NCBI GenBank assembly: GCA_013214355.1
Contig: JABSSL010000003.1
Span: forward strand, 122,743-186,742
Direction: 5' to 3'
DNA length: 64,000 nucleotides
DNA from: Saprospiraceae bacterium
GTDB taxonomy: Bacteria; Bacteroidota; Bacteroidia; Chitinophagales; Saprospiraceae
Shown here: positions 42,064 to 51,223 of the stretch, one piece after another
Position numbering within the stretch: position 1 is the stretch's first letter
Layout of the letters: each line of letters starts with the position of its first letter
The notes under the pieces: generated by a model
Seen by the model: only the letters and a program-made list of their open reading frames with translations
Told to the model about the DNA's origin: nothing
The model's database searches: none
Position numbers and translations under genes: made by a program

Positions 42064-45000
42064 ATGATGATCAACAGCAGATTTATATGGAGCTTCATAT
42101 TACTCTGGTTCGTTCCGCAAGGACGCCCTAAAGTTGCATCAACGACTAAATCTTTGCAGCTCGCTGGAATTTCTACCTCCATCAATGCGGATGCTCGCTA
42201 CCTAACTGAGGAGGTTTTTATTGCAGGAGGCTGCTTTGATGTGTCAAATGCGAGAACCCGAGGTAGTTTTGGATCCATCGGCACCTTCCGCAACGGGGAT
42301 TCCTCGATCGGTTTAAACGAAGGTATAATTTTATCTACGGGGAGTGTTCTAAATGCTTCTGGGCCCAATACGGCTACGAATTTCACCACCAATTTCAATA
42401 ATACGGCAACCGACCCTGATCTGGCCAGAATTATCGACAACGCCTTAATACCCATTCGGGACGTGGCCATCCTTGAGTTTGACTTCACGCCTACGGCAGA
42501 TGAAGTGCAATTTGAGTATGTATTTGCTTCCGAAGAGTACTGCGATTTTGTCAACTCAGACTACAATGACATTTTCGGGTTCTTTATTTCGGGACCTGGG
42601 ATAAATGGCCCCTTCACTAATAATGCTGAAAATATCGCGCGAGTACCAGGCTCCGATGATTTTGTCGCCATCAATAATATCAATCACCTGACCAATACCA
42701 ACTACTATCGGGACAATATAGCGGGAGGAGATGATCAATTGGATAATTGTCCGGGTGCTTACCCCAATGTTGATGGAGTGGCTCTGCAAGACTGTGAATA
42801 CGATGGTTTTACTAAGATACTTAAAGCCAGGGCGGAGGTTATTCCTTGCGCTACCTATCATATCAAGTTAGTCATTGGTGATATAACGGATGGCCAATAT
42901 GATTCAGCTGTCTTTTTGGCTGCCAATAGTTTTGAGGCTGGGGAAAGCATCACGGTAGAGGGGGAAAGTGAAAGCCTTGGGGTAGGAGTTGTAGCTGAAG
43001 GTTGTAGTGACGGCTATTTCTTATTTAGAAGATATGGAAGTGACCTGAATCGGAGCCTTCGCGTCAGTTATTCTCTGAGTCCCACTAGTACAGCAAGGGA
43101 TGGAATAGATTTTCAACCCATTCCTCGCTCAATAAACTTTCCCGCAAATGTAGATGAAGTGCGCTTGCCAATACACGTAATTGCTGATGGACTGCCGGAA
43201 GGTACAGAATCTATTGTATTAGAGTTGTCATCAGCTTGTTCTTGTAGTAGTACTTTATCTAGCTTGAATATTAGAGATGCAGATCCTTTGGAGGTGCGAT
43301 TGCAGCCTTTATTCCTTTGTGAGGATGAGGAAGGGACGCTAATCCCCCAAGTGAGTGGAGGTTTGACTCCCTATAACTATGCCTGGTCTACAGGAGAGAA
43401 CGACGAGCAGCTTCAGGTAGATCCCCCCGCAAGTAGGACCTATGGACTCACCATCACCGATGCCTGCGGCCGAGCCGTAGATCAGTTGGTTGAGGTAGCT
43501 CGCTTACAGGCAGCTTCCATGTCTTTAGCTGGAGGGGCCTATATCTGTAATGGTGAAGTGCAAGGGGCGTTGGAGGTCACCTATGCAGAGGGGGGGGATT
43601 GGAATCTCACGTATAGCATCAATGGAGTAATCCAGCCGGTCTTGAACATAGACCGTAGTCCTTTTTCGCTTCCGATTGCCATCCCAGGTACTTATCGCCT
43701 AGAATCGGTTCAACGCGGGAATTGTATAGGTTCAGTGTCTGGGACGGCAGCTGTAGACCTCATTCGTCTGAGGGCACGAGCGGAGATTACAGCGCCAAGT
43801 TGTCCCAATACTGCCGATGCCCAAATTGAAGTTTTAATTGAAGAAGGGGAAGGCCCGTTTCGTTACCGGATTAACCAGCAAGCTTTTCAAAATGATTCTC
43901 GATTCAGTGGGTTATCCCTTGGGCTGTATCAATTAGAAGTACAAGATCGGAGAGGCTGTAGCTGGAATGAACAGGTTCGGATACAGGAACAAAGCGCGGC
44001 TGAGGTAAGCTTCTCCTTTGAAGTAGACGGCTGCAATGGAAATCAGCTAGGCACCGTACAGGTAGAGATCAATGCTGGTTCTGGAAACTACGAATTCAGC
44101 CTGGATGGTACAAACTTTCAAGCAGAAGCTGATTTTTCTGGCCTCTCCCTTCAGGAAAACTATACGCTTTGGATCAGAGATCAGCAAGATTGTTTGCAGT
44201 CCATTCCGTTTGTAATTCCGGTGCCGGAACAACTTAGGGTTCAAGTCATAGAACAGGACCTTAGTTGTCCGATGGTGGCAGATGGTAAGGTGGTATTGCT
44301 AGCCAATGGAGGTCTCCCTCCCTATACTTATCGACAGGCTGATGGGGTAGCACAAACTAGCAATACCTTCAGTGACTTTCCAGCCGGTACCTATGCATTT
44401 ACTGTTAGGGATGCCAGAGGTTGCGAAGTAGCCGTACAAGCTGATATAGAAACGCCCGTGGGGTTGGCGATTTCGGATGTTATTATCACAGAACCCTCCT
44501 GTCCTGGAAGCGAAGATGGTGCTGCACGATTAGCAGTAACCGGCGGAACAGGAAATCGAACCTATCGCTGGAGCAATGGAGCCACCTCTGCTACCCTGGA
44601 GAACGTGATCGCTGGGGAATATAGCGTCACGATCACAGATAGCCGGGAATGCGAATTGATTTACTCACTTATCATCCCGGGAGAACCCTGGCCAGGAAGA
44701 CTCATTCAAGGCTCTTCCTCCATCTGTACAGGGAGTAGCATTCGTTTGAGCGGGCCAGAAGGAGATTTTGCTTATTCCTGGTCCACTGGTTCGACTTCGG
44801 GAGAAATCTGGATAGATCAAGCCGGTACCTATAGCTTGACCGTTACCAATGTAGAAGGATGCCGAAGGACGGAGAACTTCAGCGTGAACGTAGCCTCCTC
44901 CTTGAGCCCAAGCATAAGCGGCCCCACCTCCTTTTGTGAAGGTGAAACAGTTAATTTTAGTGTGGGTGATTATGATACCTATAGCTGGTCTACGGGGGCT

Positions 45001-47340
45001 ACTAGTGCCTCGATCGCTATTACGACTGGAGGATGGTATGCCGTATCCGTCAGCAGTGGGGCGGATTGCTTTGGTACGGATAGTGTTTGGGTGGAAAGGC
45101 AAGCGCAGCCGACGGCTACGATCCTAGGGGATACCATGCTCTGTGAAGGCCAAAGTCAAACGCTTTCTATATCAGAAGAAATGTCTGCTTATCGCTGGAG
45201 CACAGGAGCCTCAGAAAAGGAGATACTAAATACGGGCCCAGGAATCTATAGGGTGACAGTTACGGATGATTTTGGATGCCAAGGTGAAGATATAATTGAG
45301 ATTTCGGAAGTGCCACCAGCCATTCGACAGTCCACGCAGTCAATCTGCGCTGGCGATTCCTTGGCATGGAATGGGCAGACCCTAGCAGATCCTGGACAAT
45401 ATCAACATACCTTTTCGGGTATGGCTCGTAATGGTTGTGACAGTATTGAAATCCTCCAATTAGAGGTATTTACAGCCAGCAATTCTCTAGAAGTCATCCG
45501 TATCTCAGACTGGGATCAATTGCACTGGCAAGGAAGCGTCTTGTCCGAAAGTGGCTTTTATCAGGATACCTTGCCAGCTGCCAACCAGTTTGGTTGTGAT
45601 AGTGTAATACAGTTGCAGTTGACGGTGATTCCTGTTCAAATGGATACTGCGCTGCAGTCGCTCTGTGCGGGGGATAGTCTTTGGATATTTGACGAATGGA
45701 TTACTGAAGGTGGTATGGTACAAGATACCTTTCAAAGTGTTGAAGGGCTAGATAGTTTGTTGGTTACGACTTTGGTGGAAATTCATCCAGTTTATCATGA
45801 GATAATCCCGGTATCTCTGTGTACAGGGGAAAGCTGGCAAGGTGAAATCTATACGGTTGATACCAGCTTAGTACTATCGTTTTACTCGGCTAGTGGTTGT
45901 GATAGTGTAATCCAATATGATCTATCTATATCTCCCATTTATGATTTAACTGATTCGGTAACGATTTGTCAGGGAGATAGTCTATTTTTTGCTGGGGAAT
46001 GGCAGCGTAGTACGGGGGTGTATATGGAGGAATGGCAAAGTGCCGAGGGCTGTGACAGTACAATCAGCCTACATCTTACAATAGATCCCTGTCCTTTTAC
46101 TTGGACACCGACTATATATCCCATTAGATGTGCTGGGGAAGCGAATGGCCGAATTAGCGTTGCCATCGAGGATGGGGTAGGGCCTTTCGCCTTCCTATTG
46201 ATGAATGAGGAAGGGCAACGCTTGCGGCAAGTAAGTGATCTACGCGAAAGAGTATATGAATTTAGCAACTTAGTAGCGGGTAGGTATCATTTGCGCTTAT
46301 GGGATATGCATACATTGTATGAAGAAGAAATAGATATTGAAATTACAAGCCCCGAGCCATTGATGCTGGAGACCCTAGGTGAATTTCCTGTAAGTTGTTT
46401 TGCTGGTGAAGATGGTGCTATAGAGGTACAGGCTAGGGGAGGGGAAGCTCCATATTTTCACCAATGGAGTAATGGTGATACTACCTCATCCCTCCAGAAT
46501 GTAGCAGCAGGTGCTTATGCGCTTACCCTTTCAGACCAAAATGCTTGTATGGAGGTCAAGACCTTTGTGTTAACTGAACCGATCCAATTGGAAGCCGAGG
46601 GCCGTTTTGTTCCGTCTTGGTGTGAGGATGGAAGTGGATTATTGTACATCGATAAGGCTTTTGGCGGTTCTACCCCTTATCTGTTTGGGGCAGAAACCTA
46701 CTTCATCGCAGATACGGTACAGCGCTATAATCGATGGCCATCTAAAGTGTTCATTCAAGATGTCAACGGTTGTCAAGAGGAGCTTTCTATAACCCAGGAA
46801 TCTATGCCTGTACCTGAGATTGAGATTCCTCAGACCCAAATTCAATTAGGGGATACCGTTCAGTTGAATCTTGTTGGGCCGTCCAATTACCAGTCACTGC
46901 TTTGGAGTCCAGCCACAAACCTTAGTTGTGATACTTGTGCGACAACCATAGCTTTCCCGTCGAAGAGCACCTTGTACCAGCTTGTACTCACCGATTTGTT
47001 GGGATGTGAAGTGCGGGAAGAGATATGGATACAAGTAGATACTCGCGGCAGAATTTATGCCCCCAATGCCTTTTCACCAAATGGAGATAGCCAGAACGAC
47101 CGATTTACGATTTATGGAGGGCCGGAGGTAGAGCGCATCAATCAATTATCAATTTTTGATCGCTGGGGGAGCCAATTGTTTCATATAGAAGAGATCCCTC
47201 CGAATGATCCGTCTGTTGGATGGGATGGGGGAGTAAGAGGAGAACTTGCTTCCTCAGGTACGTACGTTTATGTCGCGGAGGTTCAGCTTAGCAATGGGAG
47301 AACGAAGATGATCAAAGGAGAATTAATGTTAATGAGGTAG
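42064..47340 (+). CDS. Giant T9SS adhesin: choice-of-anchor L, SprB repeats, type B sorting domain
   Basis: A 1758-residue protein with a signal peptide. Residues about 40-290 match the choice-of-anchor L domain (GIILSTGSVLNASGPN, EFDFTPTADEVQFEYVFASEEY, NDIFGFFISGPGINGP). A Calx-beta-like unit follows, then several SprB repeats (GGLPPYTYRQADG, GGTGNRTYRWSNGATSATLENV, GGEAPYFHQWSNGDTTSSLQNV). Ig-like units (SFCEGETVNFSVGDYDTYSWSTG) and four or so C-x-G-[DE]-S repeats (SICAGDSLAWNG, SLCAGDSLWIF, TICQGDSLFFAG) come next. The last 90 residues are the gliding-motility-associated type B domain (NAFSPNGDSQNDRFTIYGG...IFDRWGSQLF...WDGG). It is probably co-transcribed with the type A adhesin upstream, 10 nt away. 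No PorP/SprF gene is adjacent, though type B cargo often has one; one lies 15 kb downstream. Confidence 0.85.
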   Translation: MMINSRFIWSFILLWFVPQGRPKVASTTKSLQLAGISTSINADARYLTEEVFIAGGCFDVSNARTRGSFGSIGTFRNGDSSIGLNEGIILSTGSVLNASGPNTATNFTTNFNNTATDPDLARIIDNALIPIRDVAILEFDFTPTADEVQFEYVFASEEYCDFVNSDYNDIFGFFISGPGINGPFTNNAENIARVPGSDDFVAINNINHLTNTNYYRDNIAGGDDQLDNCPGAYPNVDGVALQDCEYDGFTKILKARAEVIPCATYHIKLVIGDITDGQYDSAVFLAANSFEAGESITVEGESESLGVGVVAEGCSDGYFLFRRYGSDLNRSLRVSYSLSPTSTARDGIDFQPIPRSINFPANVDEVRLPIHVIADGLPEGTESIVLELSSACSCSSTLSSLNIRDADPLEVRLQPLFLCEDEEGTLIPQVSGGLTPYNYAWSTGENDEQLQVDPPASRTYGLTITDACGRAVDQLVEVARLQAASMSLAGGAYICNGEVQGALEVTYAEGGDWNLTYSINGVIQPVLNIDRSPFSLPIAIPGTYRLESVQRGNCIGSVSGTAAVDLIRLRARAEITAPSCPNTADAQIEVLIEEGEGPFRYRINQQAFQNDSRFSGLSLGLYQLEVQDRRGCSWNEQVRIQEQSAAEVSFSFEVDGCNGNQLGTVQVEINAGSGNYEFSLDGTNFQAEADFSGLSLQENYTLWIRDQQDCLQSIPFVIPVPEQLRVQVIEQDLSCPMVADGKVVLLANGGLPPYTYRQADGVAQTSNTFSDFPAGTYAFTVRDARGCEVAVQADIETPVGLAISDVIITEPSCPGSEDGAARLAVTGGTGNRTYRWSNGATSATLENVIAGEYSVTITDSRECELIYSLIIPGEPWPGRLIQGSSSICTGSSIRLSGPEGDFAYSWSTGSTSGEIWIDQAGTYSLTVTNVEGCRRTENFSVNVASSLSPSISGPTSFCEGETVNFSVGDYDTYSWSTGATSASIAITTGGWYAVSVSSGADCFGTDSVWVERQAQPTATILGDTMLCEGQSQTLSISEEMSAYRWSTGASEKEILNTGPGIYRVTVTDDFGCQGEDIIEISEVPPAIRQSTQSICAGDSLAWNGQTLADPGQYQHTFSGMARNGCDSIEILQLEVFTASNSLEVIRISDWDQLHWQGSVLSESGFYQDTLPAANQFGCDSVIQLQLTVIPVQMDTALQSLCAGDSLWIFDEWITEGGMVQDTFQSVEGLDSLLVTTLVEIHPVYHEIIPVSLCTGESWQGEIYTVDTSLVLSFYSASGCDSVIQYDLSISPIYDLTDSVTICQGDSLFFAGEWQRSTGVYMEEWQSAEGCDSTISLHLTIDPCPFTWTPTIYPIRCAGEANGRISVAIEDGVGPFAFLLMNEEGQRLRQVSDLRERVYEFSNLVAGRYHLRLWDMHTLYEEEIDIEITSPEPLMLETLGEFPVSCFAGEDGAIEVQARGGEAPYFHQWSNGDTTSSLQNVAAGAYALTLSDQNACMEVKTFVLTEPIQLEAEGRFVPSWCEDGSGLLYIDKAFGGSTPYLFGAETYFIADTVQRYNRWPSKVFIQDVNGCQEELSITQESMPVPEIEIPQTQIQLGDTVQLNLVGPSNYQSLLWSPATNLSCDTCATTIAFPSKSTLYQLVLTDLLGCEVREEIWIQVDTRGRIYAPNAFSPNGDSQNDRFTIYGGPEVERINQLSIFDRWGSQLFHIEEIPPNDPSVGWDGGVRGELASSGTYVYVAEVQLSNGRTKMIKGELMLMR

Positions 47341-47409
47341 TGCTAGTTCGCTACAAGATTGGAATTTTCTTCCTTATCGCCTACCTTGCTACTGATCAAA
47401 TATTCAGCT

Positions 47410-48804
47410 ATGAAAGGTAGGCAGTTTATCCTGTTGGCACTGATACTATTGCTTTCTCAGAACTCAGCCGCGCAGAAATGCTTCGTTCAAGGTCAATTCT
47501 TGTACTCGACCGCAGAAGATTATAGCTATGGGTTTTATGAACATCCCCTGCTAGAAGCTCAATTTCCAGTACTAGGAGAGGGAAGGAGTGATACCACCGG
47601 TAATTTTAGCTTTGCATTAGACCTAGCTGAACCAAAGATTTTGCAATTGAAAAGGAAGGCGGATACCTACAGCATCTACCTCCAGCCAGGGGATACCCTG
47701 TCGCTAAAGATTCTCAACCGATTTAACATCGAGTTTGCCGGCAAAAGTAAGACTGAAAATGAGTTGTTTTTTCAAATGGATTTTCATCAAGCTTTTTATG
47801 CTGGAGATCCGCTAGACGATTGCCTGTTGGCTATTGATACCTTAGGCGCCAAGCGACAGCAGTTAATTCAGCAGTATAAGGAGGAGGCTTCCTGGATTAA
47901 TGAGGACTTTCTCAATTACTTGGAGGCTGCGATCGTTGGAGATCGTTATGATCAATTGAATCAAGTGTACCATCGCCATGTCCAAGAACAGCCAGAGAAC
48001 CCCTTACTTGGAGTGGTATCCAATGATTTATTAAATCTTCCTATCCTTGATGAAACACGTTCGGCGGTCTATCTAAATGCAATGGCGGCTTTTATGCAAA
48101 ATAGATTGGATCAGGCTATGGCTGTCGATCCTATCTTAAAGGAGAAAGAAGCTTTACAATGGGAAAAGCGAAAAGCAATCCTATCTGAAACTGCCACTGA
48201 AGCCCCTGCCCTGAAGCGATACATGGACTTTTTCCTCCTGGGTATGGAGTTATGGTGGGTGGAGGAGGAAGAGCAACTAACGCTTCTGGAATCGACTTGG
48301 TCAGAGCTGAGGACACGATACCCGGAGGATACGTTACATACCCAACTGACAGACCTATACCTAGAAAGGAGATCCGCCGCTTTGCTGAAAAAGCTGGAAG
48401 ATATATCCATGTTGGACAGCACTGGACACGAAGTATTATTATCTGAAAGTGAACATTATCCCATGTTAGCCCTTCTTTGGTCGGATACCGCAACGATCAA
48501 GGATGACTTGGAACGCTTAGGCAGTTTATTACCGCCGCAATGGAAGAAGGAGCAGTTGGTGACCCTTTATATTGGAGAGGAAGAAGGGCTTTGGCAAGCT
48601 GCCCTACAAGATCTTGCTGAGCAAGATAAGGGTAGGCATTTTAGAATGGATACCGGAGAAGCAATCGACTTCAAAACAGCCCATAAGATAGAAACGGCAC
48701 CCATTTACCTCCTGTTTGATGGTCCCAAGTCTTTGCAACAGGTATCCTTTGAGTTATCACAACGCATTTACAGGGCCCTTTTTTCTCTAGGGCGATTTAG
48801 ATAA
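47410..48804 (+). CDS. Exported TlpA/thioredoxin-fold-like protein lacking the CxxC motif
   Basis: ATG 47410 opens a signal peptide (MKGRQFILLALILLLSQNSAAQ). The 464-residue protein has an N-terminal beta domain (residues 25-110, with DTTGNFSFALDLAEPKILQLK and IYLQPGDTLSL) like the N-domains of Bacteroidota TlpA-type thiol oxidoreductases, then a long helical part. The last 110 residues keep the spacing of a thioredoxin fold, including LALLWSDTATIKDDLERL and a cis-Pro-like TAPIYLLFDG. Where CxxC should be, no cysteine is present, so it cannot do thiol redox chemistry in the usual way. It follows the type B adhesin by 69 nt and may be co-transcribed. Confidence 0.55.
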   Translation: MKGRQFILLALILLLSQNSAAQKCFVQGQFLYSTAEDYSYGFYEHPLLEAQFPVLGEGRSDTTGNFSFALDLAEPKILQLKRKADTYSIYLQPGDTLSLKILNRFNIEFAGKSKTENELFFQMDFHQAFYAGDPLDDCLLAIDTLGAKRQQLIQQYKEEASWINEDFLNYLEAAIVGDRYDQLNQVYHRHVQEQPENPLLGVVSNDLLNLPILDETRSAVYLNAMAAFMQNRLDQAMAVDPILKEKEALQWEKRKAILSETATEAPALKRYMDFFLLGMELWWVEEEEQLTLLESTWSELRTRYPEDTLHTQLTDLYLERRSAALLKKLEDISMLDSTGHEVLLSESEHYPMLALLWSDTATIKDDLERLGSLLPPQWKKEQLVTLYIGEEEGLWQAALQDLAEQDKGRHFRMDTGEAIDFKTAHKIETAPIYLLFDGPKSLQQVSFELSQRIYRALFSLGRFR

Positions 48805-48868
48805 CAAACAATAGCTGCTGGAACTATTTTTTGCGTTGTTAAATTGATGGGATAAAGGCTTTTCTACC

Positions 48869-49963
48869 ATGTCAGTACATAGATTCCCCAGATTAAGCAA
48901 GGCCGCTGCCGAGGCCTTGAAGTTTCTCCGAGAGAAGAGTGAGCGCAATGCATTCAGTGTAAACGCGGAATTGCAGACGGTACTAGAAGAAGCAGAAGTT
49001 CCTTTACCTCTTTATTTAGAAGCGCTGGAAGTAGTGAAGGCAGAGACTAGAATTGCCATTCATTTTCATCCAGAAAGACTGACAAATGCAGGTAATTCGG
49101 TTATAGAAGGGCTGCTAAAAGAAGGAAGATGCTTAACCCAGTTTGAAACCGGGATTTCTAGTGGTAGCCCAACTGGTTTTGCGGGGGGGGTTAGAGATGA
49201 ATGGGAAAGAAAATTCTTTGGTGGTCGTTACCATCAGTTAGATGCTAGGTTCAGTGAAAGACCAAAATATGGCGCTTTGATGTTGGCTTGCTATCCAGAT
49301 GGGCCAGCGCCGCGTTTCGGCTCCTCTTATTTGATCTTGCGTCCTGAAGTAAACAAAAGGAGTACTTATACTTTTGGAGGGAATCAGGATGATCTCGCTT
49401 GGAAGCATACTGGTTCTTGGAGTCATTTGGATGCTGTTTTTCTGCCGGTCCTAGAGCAATTGAAGGAGGAAGGTTCCGTTTTGGGAAGTCAGGAAATGTC
49501 TGCCGAGGCGTTTTTGGATCTGCTGAAACAGGGCAGCGTACGCCCTCTAGCTAATCATAAACTAAGTAATGCGCTGGATAGCTACGTAGAAGCCCAGATC
49601 CATGGACCGGTGACTCTAAGGGAAGATGTGGAAAAGCTGGTGGTAGATCGATCCTTTTATGGTACGGCGCTAGAAGGTGTGCTGGATAAACTAGCAGTCG
49701 AATATGATATTGAATTGGACTGGTACGATGGCTACGCTGCTAAAGTGGGAGAACTTCCAGCGGAATTCAGAGGGTATACTATTGATCGACTTGTTGACCG
49801 GATCGCGCCCGATGGCAAACTTACAGCAGCTAAAATTGGCACGGCTTCCAACTCATTTCATGAGCGTCCTGATCTTTGGTCGGAATGGGGTGATGGAGGT
49901 GAGGGGCTGACCTATTTTCGCCGAGTTTGGCATGCGCTGGTCTATCATGGCCAAGCTGGTTAG
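48869..49963 (+). CDS. DUF3626-like protein
   Basis: A 364-residue protein without a signal peptide. Its middle matches the DUF3626 pattern as I remember it: TRIAIHFHPERLTNAGNSVIEGLLKEG, LTQFETGISSGSPTGFAGG, then WERKFFGGRYHQ, then PKYGALMLACYPDGPAPRFGSSYLIL. The conserved His, Gln-Phe-Glu-Thr-Gly and RFGSSY motifs suggest an enzyme active site, but the activity is unknown to me. The last third holds LREDVEKLVVDRSFYGT and YDIELDWYDGYAAKVGELP. It is alone on its transcript, closed by a terminator shared with the convergent desaturase. Confidence 0.7.
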   Translation: MSVHRFPRLSKAAAEALKFLREKSERNAFSVNAELQTVLEEAEVPLPLYLEALEVVKAETRIAIHFHPERLTNAGNSVIEGLLKEGRCLTQFETGISSGSPTGFAGGVRDEWERKFFGGRYHQLDARFSERPKYGALMLACYPDGPAPRFGSSYLILRPEVNKRSTYTFGGNQDDLAWKHTGSWSHLDAVFLPVLEQLKEEGSVLGSQEMSAEAFLDLLKQGSVRPLANHKLSNALDSYVEAQIHGPVTLREDVEKLVVDRSFYGTALEGVLDKLAVEYDIELDWYDGYAAKVGELPAEFRGYTIDRLVDRIAPDGKLTAAKIGTASNSFHERPDLWSEWGDGGEGLTYFRRVWHALVYHGQAG

Positions 49964-49977
49964 ATTTTGAGTAAAAA

Positions 49978-50015
49978 AATAAGCGAGAACGATGGATAAA
50001 TCATGCTCGCTTATT
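49978..50015. terminator. Bidirectional intrinsic terminator between convergent genes
   Basis: AATAAGCGAG (49978-49987) and CTCGCTTATT (50006-50015) pair perfectly over 10 bp. On the minus strand the stem is followed by a run of seven T, making a strong terminator for the desaturase; on the plus strand the tail (cctttc) is weaker. Confidence 0.8.
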
Positions 50016-50038
50016 CCTTTCAAGTAGCTTGTAAATCC

Positions 50039-51130
50039 CTAGGCCAAGGCTGCACCTTTACCTAGTAGCTTCAACACTTTGAGGTGTGATCTTACAGCGC
50101 CACGGAATTTTTCATGCTCGTAGTAGGGCAAATTAAATTCCTTCGCGGTTTTCTTGACGATTTTGGCGATGTTCCTGTAGTGAACATGTGAAATATTAGG
50201 AAACAAATGATGTTCAATTTGGAAATTCAAGCCTCCGACTAACCAGGTCACCAATCGATTGTTACACGCAAAGTTAGCTGTTGACTTCAACTGGTGAATG
50301 GCCCAAGTATCTTCCATGGTTCCATCTTCTGGTGGAGCGTGATGATTGGGCCCTTCTACCACATGTGCTAGTTGAAAAACAATGGTAATGTATAATCCCG
50401 CCAACATATGCATCAGCACAAACCCGATGATTACGGCCCACCAAGAAAGTCCCAACATAATAGGAACGGCAATGATGAAAAACACATATAGCCCCTTACC
50501 TAAGATCATTTTTACCGTTTCGGTAACGGGATGGAAGCCATGTTTTTTGGTCATTCCTGTTTTATTGTAAGTAGCGAGTTGCTTGAAGTCCTTCATCAGG
50601 ATCCAACTGATAGTGGCTAAACTATACAAGGGAAGTGCATACCAATGCTGCACTTTGTGGTAGCGCTTTAATTTTCCAGCTGGAGATAAGCGCAAGAAAG
50701 GCTTGTCGTCGATATCTTCATCTAAATGATAGATGTTGGTATAGGAATGATGGAGCACATTGTGCTGAATTTTCCAAGTGAATGGGCTACCACCAATCAG
50801 GTTCATTGAAAAAGCCGCTACTCGATTGAGCCAAGGCCACTGGGAATAGGCGCCGTGAATGGCATCGTGCATGACGCAAAGTCCTAGGCCAGCTAAGCCT
50901 ACACCCATCACCAAGTATAGCGCAATAACGACCAAAGAAGGCATGGGGATAAATAGCAACAGAAAATAAGGTACAAGATAGAATGCCAGCATAACAAAGG
51001 TCTTGAAATGTAGCTTCTCATTTCCTTTCTTAGTGATGCCGTTGCTTTTAAAGTATTCGTTGACTCTTTGATTCAAAGTGCGGAAAAAATTCTTAGGATC
51101 TTTGGTTGCAAATTTTACTACTGGATACAT
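50039..51130 (-). CDS. Membrane fatty acid desaturase (front-end / linoleoyl-CoA desaturase-like)
   Basis: A 363-residue integral membrane protein with the three histidine boxes of acyl desaturases: HDAIH (88-92), HNVLHH (123-128) and QIEHH (304-308, followed by LFPNISH). The Q in the third box is typical of front-end (delta-5/6) and linoleoyl-CoA-type enzymes. Hydrophobic pairs around 45-85 and 212-255 supply the four membrane helices. There is no fused cytochrome b5 domain. It introduces a double bond into acyl chains using a di-iron centre and would adjust membrane fluidity or make polyunsaturated chains. It is a single gene with its own terminator. Confidence 0.88.
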   Translation of the reverse strand: MYPVVKFATKDPKNFFRTLNQRVNEYFKSNGITKKGNEKLHFKTFVMLAFYLVPYFLLLFIPMPSLVVIALYLVMGVGLAGLGLCVMHDAIHGAYSQWPWLNRVAAFSMNLIGGSPFTWKIQHNVLHHSYTNIYHLDEDIDDKPFLRLSPAGKLKRYHKVQHWYALPLYSLATISWILMKDFKQLATYNKTGMTKKHGFHPVTETVKMILGKGLYVFFIIAVPIMLGLSWWAVIIGFVLMHMLAGLYITIVFQLAHVVEGPNHHAPPEDGTMEDTWAIHQLKSTANFACNNRLVTWLVGGLNFQIEHHLFPNISHVHYRNIAKIVKKTAKEFNLPYYEHEKFRGAVRSHLKVLKLLGKGAALA

Positions 51131-51223
51131 GCTTCAATTCGATTTTAAAGTAAACAGTTGAGGAAAGGGCGCACCCTCTCGGCTCTGATTGCGAACAGCT
51201 AGTTAAGTGGCTTTGTTCAATTC

